Assembly (NCBI RefSeq): GCF_000247695.1
Contig: NW_004624730.1
Span: 27,774,879 to 27,838,878, forward strand
Reading direction: 5' to 3'
Length of the DNA: 64,000 nt
DNA from: Heterocephalus glaber
Lineage: Eukaryota; Chordata; Mammalia; Rodentia; Bathyergidae
Made by a program: the position numbers and the translations under genes. The first letter of the stretch is position 1, and every line of letters starts with the position of its first letter. Positions 22,716 through 35,826 of the stretch are shown piece after piece. The notes beneath the pieces were generated by a model. That model saw nothing but the letters and a program-made list of their open reading frames with translations, searched no databases and was not told the origin of the DNA.

Positions 22716-25499
22716 TTGTATACATAGGAATGTATCCGTAATACAATGTTAAAGGAGAAGAATGCTGTGTAGAATTAAGATCATAAACTCCTCATATATC
22801 AGTAGTTCATGTACTAAGTGGGTATTTTAAATACTTCATCAGTGAAATGCATTCTAATGAAATACACAGGACAATCTAGCTTTCTTTTAATACCAGAAAT
22901 AAACAAAAGAGTAAATGTTTCTTCATTTTCTCCTTTCTGCTCCTCTTTTCTTGTCTATTTTACTTCTCTGGCCCTTTCTTCTTCCTCCACCTAGGACTGA
23001 TTTGTAGTGCCCTCATGGGTCCTCTTTTCTCTCTTACCCTGTTTGGTGTTGGTCCTGAGGATGCTGATGGGGCTGGAAGGATTACACTTAGTTCTCCTGG
23101 TATCCTTGAAACTCAAGCTGAAGTGGAGGCCTCTGTTACAGTTGAGAGATTTGCCCTTGTTCTCTCTAAAACTGGAAATGCAAAAAGAGAAGAGAAAGTG
23201 AGCAGTTATCTGTTTCTTTTCCCTTCTGGGCCTCAGTACCTCCCCCTCAGTTCCCCAACCCAAGCCTAACTGTACGTCAAAACAAATGAAGCTGCCAACA
23301 TTATGATGCTAGGTGGTTCACACTGACCACCTCCTTTCACATGTTCACGTGGTAGGTCACAGAGCACTGGGGGAAAGGGAAGTGGTGATGCAATATCTAA
23401 GAGTCATGATAGGTATGGAGGACTAGCAAGTTGTTAGGGAAAAAAATCCAGACAGTGGAATAGAATTTGCATCAAAGTAGAGAGTGGCTCTTCTCAACTA
23501 TAGTCACAGGAAGTACAAACCAGGTACTGTGCTTGTTAAAAAAAGGATAACAAAGCACTGTACAAATGAGATGCTTTTTAACTAAGTCATTTGAAAACCC
23601 ACTAATTATGATAAATGCTTTAGGGACTTTCAGAACAACTTGCACATTTAAAGGGGGTACAAAAACTTGAAAATGAATAGACATCCCAGAAATTTCCCCA
23701 ACAAAAACTCTGAAACCTGCATCTAGATTTTCCACTTCATAAGGATAAAGAAGGTAGGAAAGGGCATTGGGGTGCTTTCCACTGTGCCTGTCAGAGCAGA
23801 GCAGAAAGGTCACCTGCCTCCAATCTCCAATATCTGAAATTCCCTTGTGAAGAATTATGATGTGCATTTAGAAGACTGCAAGCACTCAGGATGAGGCTTC
23901 AGGTCTGAGCCAGGAGACTGGTGGGCAAAAGAAACGAGGGTAGCTGCTTTCCTGGCCCTCCTGGCACACCAGGCCCCCAGAACAGAAACAGCAGAGCAGG
24001 ATCCCTATGATAGCTGCTGCAAACTAATGGTGGGGTGAGGGTGCCAACTAGGTTTCACTATTCTATGTGAGGAGGACTTGGGGTGAGGCAAAGAACTTGA
24101 TAAGAAAACCAGAATGGCAGATGAAACACAAGAGAGAAGAGGAGATGCTAACTATAGAAACTTGATTATTGGCAGTTGAGAGATAGGCATTAGGGGAAAA
24201 AATATAGAAAAGAAAGTAGGCAGTATGGAGAGGAAGAAGGAAACCAGCCTTAGGAGGAGCAAAGTTCATTTCAGCCTGAGGCCTATGTCTAAAATAAATT
24301 CACACATTGTCTATGCTCAAGAGTTGTGGTTTGGGTGTCCTTTATTATATTGTTAGGGGGAATTCTTTTTAAATAACTGAACCACAAATGACCCAAAAGA
24401 TTTAACTGTTTAGTATGAAAAATTAAACATATAAAAAGGTAAACAGGATATAATAATGATCTTGGACTATGATCCAACAATTGTCAAATCCTGGCCAATC
24501 ATACTTCATCCAACCTCCACCTATTTCCCTCTTCTCATGTTAGTTCTTTTTTGTTTTCATTGTTGTTGCTAAATATATTTTCATATCACTTTAAAGCAGT
24601 TTCAGATATTGTATCATTCTGTTCATAAATATTATAGTATATACTCTAAAAGATAAGGATTCCTTCTATATTTAAAAAAATAACCAAAATATTATTATAC
24701 TTTACAAATGATTTCTATTATCATCAAACATCAGGTATTTCTATATTAAAAACTTTTCCATTACTATAACCAAAAGTGTTTATGTATTTTAGAAGAATGA
24801 GGAAAATTTTTACTAATAGAAGGGACCAGGTGAGAAGGGTGTACTAGGAACCTTGGGAATGGCACAGACTCAGTAAGAGAGATTGTATTCTGTGGTACCA
24901 TAGATAGATAGTGGATGACAAGCATCTTATAAGACTTTACACCCAGCTCTAGATAAACCGACAGTAATCACCACACATCAAAGAGCCAATATTTGAACTG
25001 CTCTCATTGAAAGCAGAGAATTAGGGGACCTGAGTAATGAGGAAAAGACTGTTTTGTGTCCTCCACCAATCTATTGTTCTAATATTTTGTGTGAACCATA
25101 ATATATTTTTTAAATGGACATCATTAAAGAATGAGATTTACAAATACTAAAATGTTTGAAACACCATTAATTGCCTGTGCTCCCCTAAAGCAGCCTGGCC
25201 AGAGTAGGCAGAGTGACACTGCAACATGAAGGCTGCCCCAAATTCTTTGCAAGGACAGAAAACAGCCCAGAAACAAGGTGCCAGGCTTGCTTCAGAATCC
25301 AGCAGAATGGGTCTAATGACCAAGGCACACACACATTGGCCTAAGTTCATGGGACAGAAGAAGGTAGGTGGATATGAAAAGGTAATCAGGAGATTACAGT
25401 GATAATCAGGACATTTGCAGTGTGGAGAAATATGGCCAAAGAGAATGGGAAAAATAAAAACACAAAATCGAAAGAATGAGATTTAAAAGCAGAGATAGT
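22716..25499. other. Intergenic, mostly without recognised repeats
   Basis: 2.8 kb with no SINE. It holds the longest intergenic ORF in the window (131 codons, minus strand, 23472-23867) and an open + strand stretch at 22995-23269 (see findings). Neither matches a protein I know. 23700-24050 is more GC-rich than its surroundings. Confidence 0.4.
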
Positions 25500-25588
25500 G
25501 GCTGGAGATGTTCCTCAGTGGTAGAATGCATGTTTAGGGCACACCCGATTCTGGATTCAATCTCCAGCACCACCACCACCAAAAATAT
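25500..25588 (+). mobile_element. Older ID-type SINE
   Basis: gctggagatgttcctcagtgg, tagaatgcatgtttag and ttcaatctccagcaccacc. It has the TAGAATGC form of the ancestral ID, not the GTTCCGCC form of the young copies. Confidence 0.65.
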
Positions 25589-27229
25589 ATATATAAAATG
25601 ATAACAGTTCTCATATTTTTTCCCACACTCTAATAGGTCATCCTGAGCCCCTTATTTTGGAGATCACAGTGCTGATAAATGGGTGACAGGAAAGTCCCAT
25701 TTAGCAGATTGGAAAAGAGCCTGGGATACATTTGCAAAGGATACTAGAGATTGGTGGTCTCAATTCTGCTGTATATTAAGAATCAGCCTGGGAGATTTTA
25801 TGAAATGTGAACATCCACACACCCTCCCAAATGAAGCAAATCAGCAATTCGGGGTCTGTGCGTTGGCATTTTGTTAAAGTTCCCCATGTGATGCTAATAT
25901 GTAGGCAGGAATGAAAAACCACTAATAGGAGTGTTCAAAAACTCAGTTGCTTAATGTAATAATATTAGTTCTAAACTAATATTAGTAGTAAAGTATTCTA
26001 ATACTAAGAATGGGGGGAAATATTTCACTGTTTAATAACAAATGCAGAGAACTGAAAGGCAAGTAGAGAAATTTTAACGTAAAATCATACCTAATAAAAG
26101 TGAGAACTCTCAGTAAAAGATGGTTTTCATTTCCATACTTCAGGTTCTTACTACTTCTTAAACTGATTTAAAATGTTGACCGATCTTGCTTTTATTCAAC
26201 CAAAAGCATGTATCCTATAAGATTATTAAAATTATCAAATTACTATTTCATATTGCAATCATGGTTATTTCATATGTCAAAATAATTCTGACTACTTTAG
26301 GTTTTTCTTTTAATCAAGTTTATCTTCCAATGGGGGGGTCTGGCTTAAAAAAATAAAAAGATATTTTCTACCTGTGAGAAACTGACTTCATCAAATTATC
26401 CTGGAGGGAAAAGTAAGTACAAAAAGGCAGCTGTAAAGCAAAATTTTACACAATGAATGACACACCAAATCCTGCAGGGAAATATGCACCACAATACATA
26501 ATTTCCTGTGGCTTCCTGTCTGTGGAAGGAACACTGAAGAACAGTAAAAATTTTTCCAGAAATGATTTCCTTAGCTGTCTCATTGATGGATTTAGCATAG
26601 GTATTTGACAGTGGAATCACTGTCAAATCCAAATATGCATATTTATAAATGTTTACATATCTAATCACAAGTTCCTAAAAATAAAAATTAAAAGAAATTT
26701 GAACTAGATTCCATTTTATCACAAGCCTGGAATGCTGAAAATGCTGTGGCAAAGTCATCAATTCATTCATCTAAGTGAAAAGCCTATAAAATCACAGCCA
26801 TCTTCAGCCATATCTTTAAATTTCACCATTTTGCCAATTCCACAAAAGTTATATTGGCACTATCTTTTGTAGTAGAACAAAAGGCAGTTATCTTCTAGAG
26901 GATACTTAAGATACAATGGGCAATCTATCTTTATTTTATGACATTTAAAGAGGGTGAAACAAACTTGTTCCATAAATAGCCTTTATAATAAATCCTGAGA
27001 AGTCACGAGGCCTGCATGGTGGTAGCACATACCTACTGCAGATGGCACTGTGCCTTAGCTTGGCCACAGGACGTATCTATTAAACTGGGGATAGGTTGTC
27101 ACAATAGACTCATGGTTAGGATGGATACTTAGTATATTTCTATGGTTTTGCATAGTATTTTACATTTTTAGTGATTTATTATTACCTAGCATCCCTCCTT
27201 GATATATTTAATTCTGTAATTCGAGATTT
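25589..27229. other. AT-rich intergenic, nothing recognised
   Basis: No confident repeat or coding signal. The ORF at 26396-26668 has no recognisable domain. Confidence 0.4.
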
Positions 27230-27720
27230 TTAATCTCTTACCTGGATGACTCCTTAGTCTCTCCCCTCACTTCAGCCCTTCTGCATCAATAGCAGTGTTC
27301 TTTCAACAATGCATCTTGGAAGTCATCAACCTGTTACTTACCTATGGAACGCTCTATCTCTTGTTTCTTGTTTCTCACCTCTGCCTACCTTCTCACAGTC
27401 ACTCCTTACCCCTAACCAAATGCAGCTTCATGCCATGCCCCTAACATACTGGTTGTTCTAATCTCTGTTCTTGTGTTATCCTTCATGAATACTTTTAATA
27501 TATCTTTGCCTGCCAGGCAAATTCTCACAAGAATTTTGAGATCAAGACAAAACTTCGCCTCTTCTGTGGAAGCCCTTTGGAAAGTCCCAGACTTGGCCTC
27601 TCTAGCTTTTGTATTACTTTACCTTCTTTTGTACTTTTATTGTTATTCTTATCACCATTGTCTCTGCCCAAATCTGGGTTCTATCCCTCCACTACCACTC
27701 CTAAATAGAAAATGAGCCCT
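27230..27720 (+). repeat. Probable L2 remnant
   Basis: C/T-rich run with cttggaagtcatcaacctg and ctaacatactggttgttctaa resembling an L2 3' region. Weak. Confidence 0.35.
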
Positions 27721-27850
27721 TCCGGGTAGCTGCTCTATGTCAGTCATCTTGGTTTCTCTTGAGTCCATCATATGCTAATGAAGGAACTGATACATTCAGT
27801 TGATGAATTAGTAAAAGGAGTTTTGTTCCTGTTTGAAGAAGAGAAAATGA

Positions 27851-27934
27851 TGGCCCCGGGAAGCAGCTCAGTGGCACTGCACCTGCCTCAAAAGCACAAG
27901 GTCCTGAGTTCAATCTCTAATATCAAAAAAAAAG
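27851..27934 (+). mobile_element. Diverged ID SINE
   Basis: tggccccgggaagcagctcagtgg is the altered head; ggtcctgagttcaatctctaat is the end, followed by an A-tail. Confidence 0.7.
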
Positions 27935-28079
27935 AAGAGAAAATGAAACACTACTAAACAGGAATTTAATGCTCTTTCATGTAGATCAAAGATAAGTAAT
28001 CTATTTTTACTGTGAATCAATTATGGAAAATTAAAAATATTCACTTACTATATTTTTTAAAACACATAAAGTGAAAATT

Positions 28080-28255
28080 TTGTTGGACGTAGTGGTGCCT
28101 GCCTATAATCCCAGAACTTGGGAGGCTGAGGCACGAGGATCTCTGTGAGTTTGAGACCACCCTGGGCTACATAGTGAGTTCAAGGCCAGTCTGAACTACA
28201 TAGTGAGACCCTGTCTCAAAAAAACCAAAAATAAATAAATAAATAAAATAAAGTG
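28080..28255 (+). mobile_element. B1 SINE
   Basis: gttggacgtagtggtgcctg head, cctataatcccagaacttgg, the duplicated ctacatagtgagttcaagg unit, gagaccctgtctcaaaaa and an (AAAT)n tail. Confidence 0.9.
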
Positions 28256-29109
28256 AAAATTTCTTTATGAGATGAAAGAATTTTAATGTGACAATAGGTA
28301 CTTTCTCTTGTAGGCACTAAACTGTTAACGCTGAAGCAGATTTGAAAAGTAGCAACATAGAGATGGTTTTCTGATTTTTTTATCCTGAAATTCATTTCAG
28401 GCAATATCACAAAAGCTGGGAAGTGGACAATTGGTTCTTAGAACATGAATTATGGAGGACCACAGGACCACATGGTCTTTCTGCAACAGCTGGCTTGACT
28501 GTCCACTCTCTGCAAGGATCTCATCAGCTTTTACCTAAGTAACTTCTTTCCTCCTCTTTCTTCATCCTTGTGAGTCACATGCAAGAGTTAATACTTGGCA
28601 AAGCAAAAAATAAAAGGAAGGAAAAAGAAAAAAATAAAAGTTTCTCTTGAGCAGCGCCATGCAAATACCACTCTAAGCGAAATGCCTGTATGTATGAACA
28701 GTTGTTTACAAACTATGAATCACGGGTCTTGAGGGGTTATGTAGTAATTTGGGTGTCAGGTTGAATGGGGTATGTTTTGACTATTCCATTATCTACAGCA
28801 TTTGAGCATTTCTGAAGTCTTCTCATAGTACTAGGCCAAGTGTAACATATAAACGCTCAAGCTGTGTCTATAGGACTCAAAAAAGCTATATAATTTGACA
28901 AAACCAACTATTTTTAAAGCATAACCATCTCTGGATAGGAGAACTGGTTGTTTTGCATCATATAAAAGATAAGATAAGTCATTATTTAAATTCTCTTCAT
29001 GATTGTAATGGAGTTGAATAGACATCCTCATCATTATATGATCCAAACAATTCCTACTCTGAACCTGAGAGATTTTCACCTAACACATTCCCATCTCAGA
29101 TAGGCAGGA
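28256..29109. other. Intergenic, nothing recognised
   Basis: No repeat landmark or coding signal found. Confidence 0.4.
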
Positions 29110-29325
29110 ACTGATACATTTTGAACATCTCCTGAGTGCTTTATAACCATAATTTAATTTATCACTCAGCATTGCTATGAGATGGATATCACATAGCCTC
29201 ATCTTACACATGAGGAAGCCAAGATTCAGAGAAGTTAGGTAACTTCTCTGAGGTCACATAAATAGCAAATGATTGAGCTGTGAGTCTACAAATGCAGTGC
29301 TCTTTCCCTCCCACCACACCTCTGC
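29110..29325 (-). repeat. MIR SINE remnant, antisense
   Basis: tcttacacatgaggaagccaag, attcagagaagttaggtaac and gaggtcacataaatagcaaa are the reverse-strand MIR core. Confidence 0.65.
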
Positions 29326-30986
29326 CAGAGGCCCACGGAGTCATGAGGAACTCCACTGAGCCAGGGTAATGCATACAAGCCTCACTCCATAAGTGTACAT
29401 AAGCCATGCCAGGATGCTGAGTGTGCATTGTTAGTCCCACACAGCTCCAAGAAAGGAAATGTCTCATCTGCTTAGAAATTCCTATAGAACAATCCTTACT
29501 AGAATACAGTATCAAAGCAAAATTCTGACTTCACAATACAGCAAGCAGTTGTCATCACCATGAGAAAAAGCAGATCTCCCCACATTTGCATATTATAGGT
29601 CACCCCTTAACTATATTTTTATGTAGCTAAATAATTTGATTTCTTTGTTCATTTCAAACAAAGCTGTGCATGCACATACTTTAAAGAATTCAGTTTACAT
29701 GAATTTTTGTGAAAAATAGCAGTTTCCTCATTTTTTCACACACCAAAGGCAACCACGTTCAAGTTTTAGCAATTGTTTTGCTCATTTGTTTGGTTGGATG
29801 GTTGGTACTTTTGATGTTTGTTTCCATAACTCTTTCATGCTATTTTTGCTTATGGTGCTAACTTGACGTTTCTAGTACAGGCATTTTCCATGAATTCTCA
29901 CTATGGAATGAAAGTTCATAGCTTTCTTTTACCACTCTCTCCTTCCCCATATGCCGCACACTTACTCTTTGCATTTCTTCATCTACTCAATACCACTATA
30001 TCAAAAGTTTGGTTAGATTAATATTTAGTATTATATTATTGTAAGCATGAAAATGTTACTTATAGCTAAATTTTGTTTTACGAGTACTATAATTCTTTTC
30101 CTTTTGGCTTAAACATATTTTCCTGGAGTCAGTTTTTATGTATTTTGCTAAAATTTAACCCTAAACTCTCCGTCAATTGTTTAAGCTTTTTCTTAAAATA
30201 TTCAAACACATCATAAATTCTTTCATTTTCATCTTCTTGAAAAAAAATCTTTCCCTATACTTTGTAATATGCATCAACTAGACAGATGGTCTTGGTCACT
30301 TCCCTGTGACCAAGGCCATCACTTGTCACACTTGTCACACAGGCACTTCCTTCCTTATGTGCTAGAAATGCCCTTTGCCTGACTTTTGTATCCACTGTCT
30401 TCTTCTATATCACTTCATCCTCTCATTTTGGTGGGGCACATCCTCAAGTAGCTTCCAAGACTGAATGTGTAAAGGTAAAACTTTTTGAGAACTTACATGA
30501 CTGAAATTCAACTTATCATCTATTTCCAAATTATTCTCTAAATCATCTGAGTCTCACACAACTTCTTACAACTCTCTTAAACCTGTAGGCCCAAGACCCA
30601 TCAGTAGTCTAGGAATAGTCTGAATAATGTAATAAAAGAATCAGCTTACCAGTCCTGAATTTGGTAATTTGCTACTATAAATTCCTTCCTGCCACAGTTG
30701 CATACTATAGTCTTCATGTATTTGTGTTGCTTCCTGTATGTGCTCCTCTTTAAAGTTACCGACTCAATTTTTTCAAGGTCATTTTGAATTTCATTCTTAT
30801 ATTCTAAAGTGCTAATTACTCTGTCTTAACAGCCATACTGAGCATCACAAATACCACCCAAATTACTCATAAAGCACAATTGCACTTCAAAACTCTCAGA
30901 CTTGCTGCCTTCACTTCTAATGGCCAATTCAAAATTATTCCAAATCATTAGACATGGGGAAGGGTTGATACAAATAACATAATTGT
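29326..30986. other. Intergenic, nothing firm recognised
   Basis: Unique-looking. An unusual direct repeat of cacttgtcaca occurs at 30321-30341. No gene. Confidence 0.4.
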
Positions 30987-31070
30987 TAGCCAGGGATTTA
31001 GCTCAGTGGTCCTGCGCCTGCCTGGCAAATGCAAGGTCCTGAGTTTGATCTCCAGTACCAAAAAAAAAAT
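30987..31070 (+). mobile_element. ID SINE
   Basis: tagccagggatttagctcag head, gagtttgatctccagtacc end, A-tail. Confidence 0.9.
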
Positions 31071-31489
31071 TGTTTCTTCTTAAAGAAAAAAAAAATCAGA
31101 ATGTAACATGTATATGTACCAATGCTTCACAATGACTATATTATATATTGTAAACATATAGTAATAAAATATTTTTAAAATAACAAGGAAAAATGGTTTT
31201 TTGGTTGAGTTTCAAGGTGCTGGAGTTCTAGGAGATCCATCCTACTATTTTTACAAGGGTGTTCAGCTTCTACTTTTCAAAGGCAATCTTTTCCCTAATT
31301 AAAAATTAGACCATACATAATTCTTCCTTTAGAGCTCAAGCATCTATCATTAATACCACCGTACATAGTTATAACAAAAGACAGCAAAGCATATTGAAAG
31401 AGCACTTGCTTAAAGAGTAAGAAGATCAATGCAACTAATGTTTATCTGTGATCCAATATTTCATGTATCTACTAATAATCCAACAGTAA
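31071..31489. other. Intergenic, nothing recognised
   Basis: AT-rich; no landmark. Confidence 0.4.
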
Positions 31490-31630
31490 CACATCAAATA
31501 TGTATTGAGTACCTATTATGTGCCAGGTACTATGCTGAGCCCTGCAACTATGAAAATAGACTTGGTCCCAGTACTTGTCTAATGGGAAAACAGATACTGA
31601 ACAAATAATAACAAGTTACCATAACTTAAC
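31490..31630 (+). repeat. L2-type remnant
   Basis: gtattgagtacctattatgtg and ccaggtactatgctgagccc are characteristic L2/MIR-related 3' words. Confidence 0.6.
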
Positions 31631-32085
31631 TACCACAAGACTCAAGTTTCCTCATATGTAAAACAAACAAAATAATAGTATCTCATAACTTCAGAAGAAA
31701 TTGTAAAGTAGGGGAAAATTTTTTTATAAGCTTTCTTTTTCCAAATTGACTACAAGCATCTCTGACCAGCTTTTGACTTTCCAGGGCCACAGAGCATGTT
31801 ATTGATCTTTGTAACCTCAGCAAGTAGTGCAGTGCTTGTCAAGTTTGCAGGAACTCAACCTGTATCTACTGAGCAGGTAACAACTCTGAAAGAATATAAA
31901 ATCTTATTTTCACATGACTAAAACTCTTTTCATTTTTTTATTAAGATTATCCACCCATTCATGAACTTAGAAAACTTATGCCACAAAAAATAAGGTAATA
32001 CTACAATAAAATATTTCCTTTTAGCAGGTATTCATCATTAAAGGATATATTTTTGAATAATTGAAGTATTATGTATATTTTCATC

Positions 32086-32168
32086 TTGGGGCTGAGGGTG
32101 CAGCTCAATGACATAGTGCTTACCTAGTATGCATGAGGCCCTGGGTTCTATCCTCAGCACTATAAAAG
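32086..32168 (+). mobile_element. Older ID-type SINE
   Basis: ttggggctgagggtgcagctc head, tagtgcttacctagtatgc, gggttctatcctcagcac. Ancestral TAG-type core. Confidence 0.7.
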
Positions 32169-33712
32169 AAACAACCAAAAAGTGTTTTCATTTGCCCTGT
32201 TACATATTGCAGGCAATTGTTCCTAAGATAGCTTCTGAGCATAGAGTGTAACTTTCGGAGTGTTGACAAAATTATTGTGGTTTTAAAAGTACCTGAGTAG
32301 GATGCTCCCAATAAGTAATTTATTTTAAATTCAAAATGAGATGTATTAAAAAAAATGAACTAGATGCTAGCAAAGTCTTGCCCTACAGAAAAATTTTCTC
32401 ACAATGCTAAAACATAGTCAAATAAATAAATGTATGGAAATGCCAATAGACCTGCTTCCTGGCAAATCTACACAATTCACAGACTTTAAGTCTTTGGAAC
32501 ATAAAATGTGTATAGCAGATGATTTTTACATTGGAAGTTAATTTGGTTTTTTGTTTGTTTGCTTGTTTGTTTGGTTTTTTGTTTGGTTTTGTTGTTTTCT
32601 CCTAAAGGGCCTAAGGGATAACTGTGATTTCTGTTTCATGGAACTGCGGAGTGGAAGGGTGGAAAGGGGTCTAGGGATTATATGGTTCAATCTGCTTATT
32701 TTCAGGGCTCAAGAGAGGTGAAGGGATCTGCCCATTAAAAACTGAGGCCAAAAGCAGTGTCCTCCTCTCTGGGACAAGAAACAGCAGCAGTCTACATAAA
32801 ATATTGCCTGGTATCTCGGGAATTTGCTCGCCTGCTGTATAGAGACAGTCTGACCCTGGAGAGTCTAATTCCAAGATAGTTACACATACATTCCAGATAA
32901 AGATGCATCTTCATTTGAATTGAAATAGAATGAAAAACCAACACCACTCCCATTTTTTTTAAGAAGAGAAAAGTAAAATTTCTTCACCTAATACTATAAA
33001 ATTCTTATTCCTCAATATAAAGGAAGAGAATGCCCTCCAATCAACCTTATCCAACCAAGGCAACAGTTCCCACCACACTTGCCTAATTCACTGGCATGCC
33101 CCAAAGCCCACACTGGTCCATGGCATCATTCCCATGGCAAGCAACCGTCTCCTGCCCACTTCACTTCCTAGTCAAAAACCTCACTGCCAGCTCCCTTTCT
33201 TCTCACATTCATCTATATTTTGCTTAACCCCATCTCCTCACCCTGCTTCCACCAACATGAGGTCTCAAAGAAAAACAAAAACCCTACAAGTTCTTCCTCT
33301 TTACTTGTTTGGGAACATCTGCTCTGATGGTCCATAAATTATGAAATGGGGTAATGGAGAAAATGTGGACCTGGGTATCATTCAGATGCACTCAAATATG
33401 GCTCCAATTCTAAACTCCTGAGGAAATCCTCCATCTCTCTGAAGTTCACTTTCTTTATCTCTAAATTGCAGGTTATAATGTTTATCTCATACAGTTGTGG
33501 TAAAGATCAAATGAAGATACATTTATAACATATCTATGACACTCCCTGGCTCATCCCTGGTACTCCTTCCTTCCAATCTATCTCTGCTGCTCACTTTTCT
33601 CCCTTTTCTAAGGGCCCAGCTAAACGTGCTAATATTGTCATTTACTATGCAATTCTCTCTAATTTTATATAACATATATATATTTGAAATTTTCTATTTA
33701 AAAATATTAAAA
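32169..33712. other. Intergenic with a TTTG/TTGT-rich run
   Basis: 32552-32603 is a GTTT-rich low-complexity run. 33010-33330 and 33540-33640 are C-rich with an L2-like look but no anchor. ORFs here are under 70 codons. Confidence 0.4.
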
Positions 33713-33865
33713 ATATAGTGGCACATGCTTGTAATCTCAGCACTCGGGAGGCTGAGGCCGAAGGATAGCAAGTTCAAAGCCAGCCTAGGCTACACAGAGG
33801 TTCAAGGCCAGCCTGGAATACACAGCAAAATCTTGTCTTTAAAAAAACAAAAAAATAAAAGGAGA
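33713..33865 (+). mobile_element. B1 SINE
   Basis: gtggcacatgcttgtaatctc, cactcgggaggctgaggc, the two gttcaa..ccagcct units and an A-rich tail. Confidence 0.85.
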
Positions 33866-34689
33866 AAGGAAGAAAGTAATAAATAAAAGAATGACTTTCT
33901 GATGTTAGAAATGTTTGATAAATACAAATAATCTTTCAATTATAAAGATTTAAATAATATTTAGAGTAATTGAACAATTCAGAAGCTAGCAAATATTACT
34001 TCATTGAAATTGAAATGTTTTACAAAATATTTAATGTACTTAAGGACATTTTATTCTAATGTGTAAGCTTATGAAATAATATTAGTAAGGAGACTAATCA
34101 GCTTCCCTATTGTTGATACAATATTATTTTGAATATATATTTTAAAATTATTGTTTTTATTAAAATATCACCTATTTCTCTTTTCAGTTTATATAATTCA
34201 TAATAATTCTGGGATTAATCACCTCCAAATTGGATATCTTTTCAAATTGTTGTCATATGTAGCTTGAACATTGATCAATAACTTATGAAATCATATTCAA
34301 TTTAATACATTTAGGTAAAATTAATGGGTTCACGGTTCAGAATAACTATTTGGCTATACCATTTAAAAAGTACTATCTTCTACATATGAGGTGACATTTT
34401 GCCTTTTGTGATAAAATTTCATGGGTTTTTATTTAAACTATAAATATCAACCTTTTAATCCATTATTCTGTGTATTTCTTGAGATCAATGTGGTTAAATA
34501 CTTACAGCCAACTTACTTGGTCTCTGTAAATTTTAGTTTACCAAGCTAGATAAATAAGAGAACTTTACAATTGTAATAATACCTTTCTTTTAAGGAGTTC
34601 ATAATGTATTGAACTACTCTATTATCAATTCTAAAGCATTCTTAGTAGATGGCATCTATGAAATCCAGTTTACTAAACAGGAGCCAAAG
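33866..34689. other. Very AT-rich intergenic, nothing recognised
   Basis: No coding or repeat landmark. Confidence 0.45.
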
Positions 34690-34795
34690 CTTTGGGGCTG
34701 AGTGACTTGTCAAAGGTCACACAAATAGCTATAAGGATCAAGTGATATGCATGGCAAGGTTTGACAACCACAAAGCATTACACGTATGTTAGGTA
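34690..34795 (-). repeat. MIR SINE remnant, antisense
   Basis: ggggctgagtgacttgtcaaag followed by gtcacacaaatagctataag is the reverse MIR core. Confidence 0.5.
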
Positions 34796-34934
34796 TGACC
34801 ACAGATAAGAACAGACCTGGAATGAGTTTTTACAGTTATTGACTACTATTTTTAATACTGTTTTGCCATGATTTTCTGGTCAAAAAATATATGCCCCTCA
34901 AAAATCTCATAACATACAATGTAGAATGTGGGAA

Positions 34935-35485
34935 GCGGGCAAGTATACAAAACTACTTGGGTACAGCGCAGAGGAGCACAGCTTCCCCAGCGCAGAGGAG
35001 GTGAATCTTCCGGGCTCTCGTACCACCACCCCCAGCGCAGGAGATGAGCCACACAGGCCCCAGCAGCACACATCCTCCCCCCTGCTCCCCGCCCCAGTTG
35101 AAATGAGAAGACAGGTAAACAAGTCTCAAAACCAGACTTCCAGAACACCTAAATCAACCCCAAAAGAACTCAACCACCTGGACTCCCTGAACTGGCAACA
35201 AAAGAGGATCTGGAAAAAATGAAATCAGAAATAATTTCTCAGATATCAGCAAAGATTGTGCCCATAGTGCAAGACATGATTAATAAATCTACAGAGAACA
35301 CAGATAAAAAAATAGAGGAGCTGAGGAACATGATGGAATCCCAGCATAGGAAACTAATGGAATCTATAAAATAGATGCAAATTTCCAGGAGATTAAAAAC
35401 TCCATTGAAAGTTTACGCAGCAGAATGAGCCAATGTGAGGACAGAATTTCAGATATAGAAGACAAGACTGCAATGACCAGGAAAA
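34935..35485 (+). mobile_element. L1 5'-end fragment (5' UTR end and ORF1 start), 3' part missing
   Basis: The G/C-rich start has the word cagcgcaga repeated (cagcgcagaggag twice, then cagcgcagg). It is open across into an ORF1-like N-terminus at 35104 (MRRQVNKSQNQ...). After a frameshift a coiled-coil-like stretch follows (ISQISAKIVPIVQDMINKS, then KIEELRNMMES), then a stop, then ESLRSRMSQCEDRISDIED. These are typical L1 ORF1 coiled-coil phrases. Nothing of ORF2 or a 3' UTR follows. Dead. Confidence 0.65.
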
Positions 35486-35731
35486 GAAAAATTGCTTTAA
35501 AATAGTAAAGGATATATGGTGACCCTACTATTGAAGTGCCTTCCACAACTCATTTATTTACTTTTTAAAGGAAAAAACAATTAAGTTTGGAATTTTGATC
35601 AAACTCTTAACTTGGGGATTGGAATCTCTACAGCTGCAATTTTCTAGTTGGCTGGAGAATTATGAGAAATCTTTTTTTTTTAATTTCTTTAATTTTTTAA
35701 AATTTGTTTTTGTTGTTTAGGTTTGTTTTAT

Positions 35732-35826
35732 TTGTTTGTTTGTTTGTTTTTGCAGTACTGGGCATCAAACTCAGGACCTTGTGCTTACAAGCCAGGCATG
35801 GTGCCACTGAACTAAGTCCCCGGCCA
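35732..35826 (-). mobile_element. ID SINE, antisense
   Basis: (TTTG)n tail, cagtactgggcatcaaactc, then gaactaagtccccggcc. Confidence 0.85.

Noticed and set aside
23472..23867. 131-codon minus-strand ORF, the longest outside TSC22D2
   Set aside because: No recognisable domain, no promoter or splice context, and a length that can occur by chance in 64 kb read in six frames.
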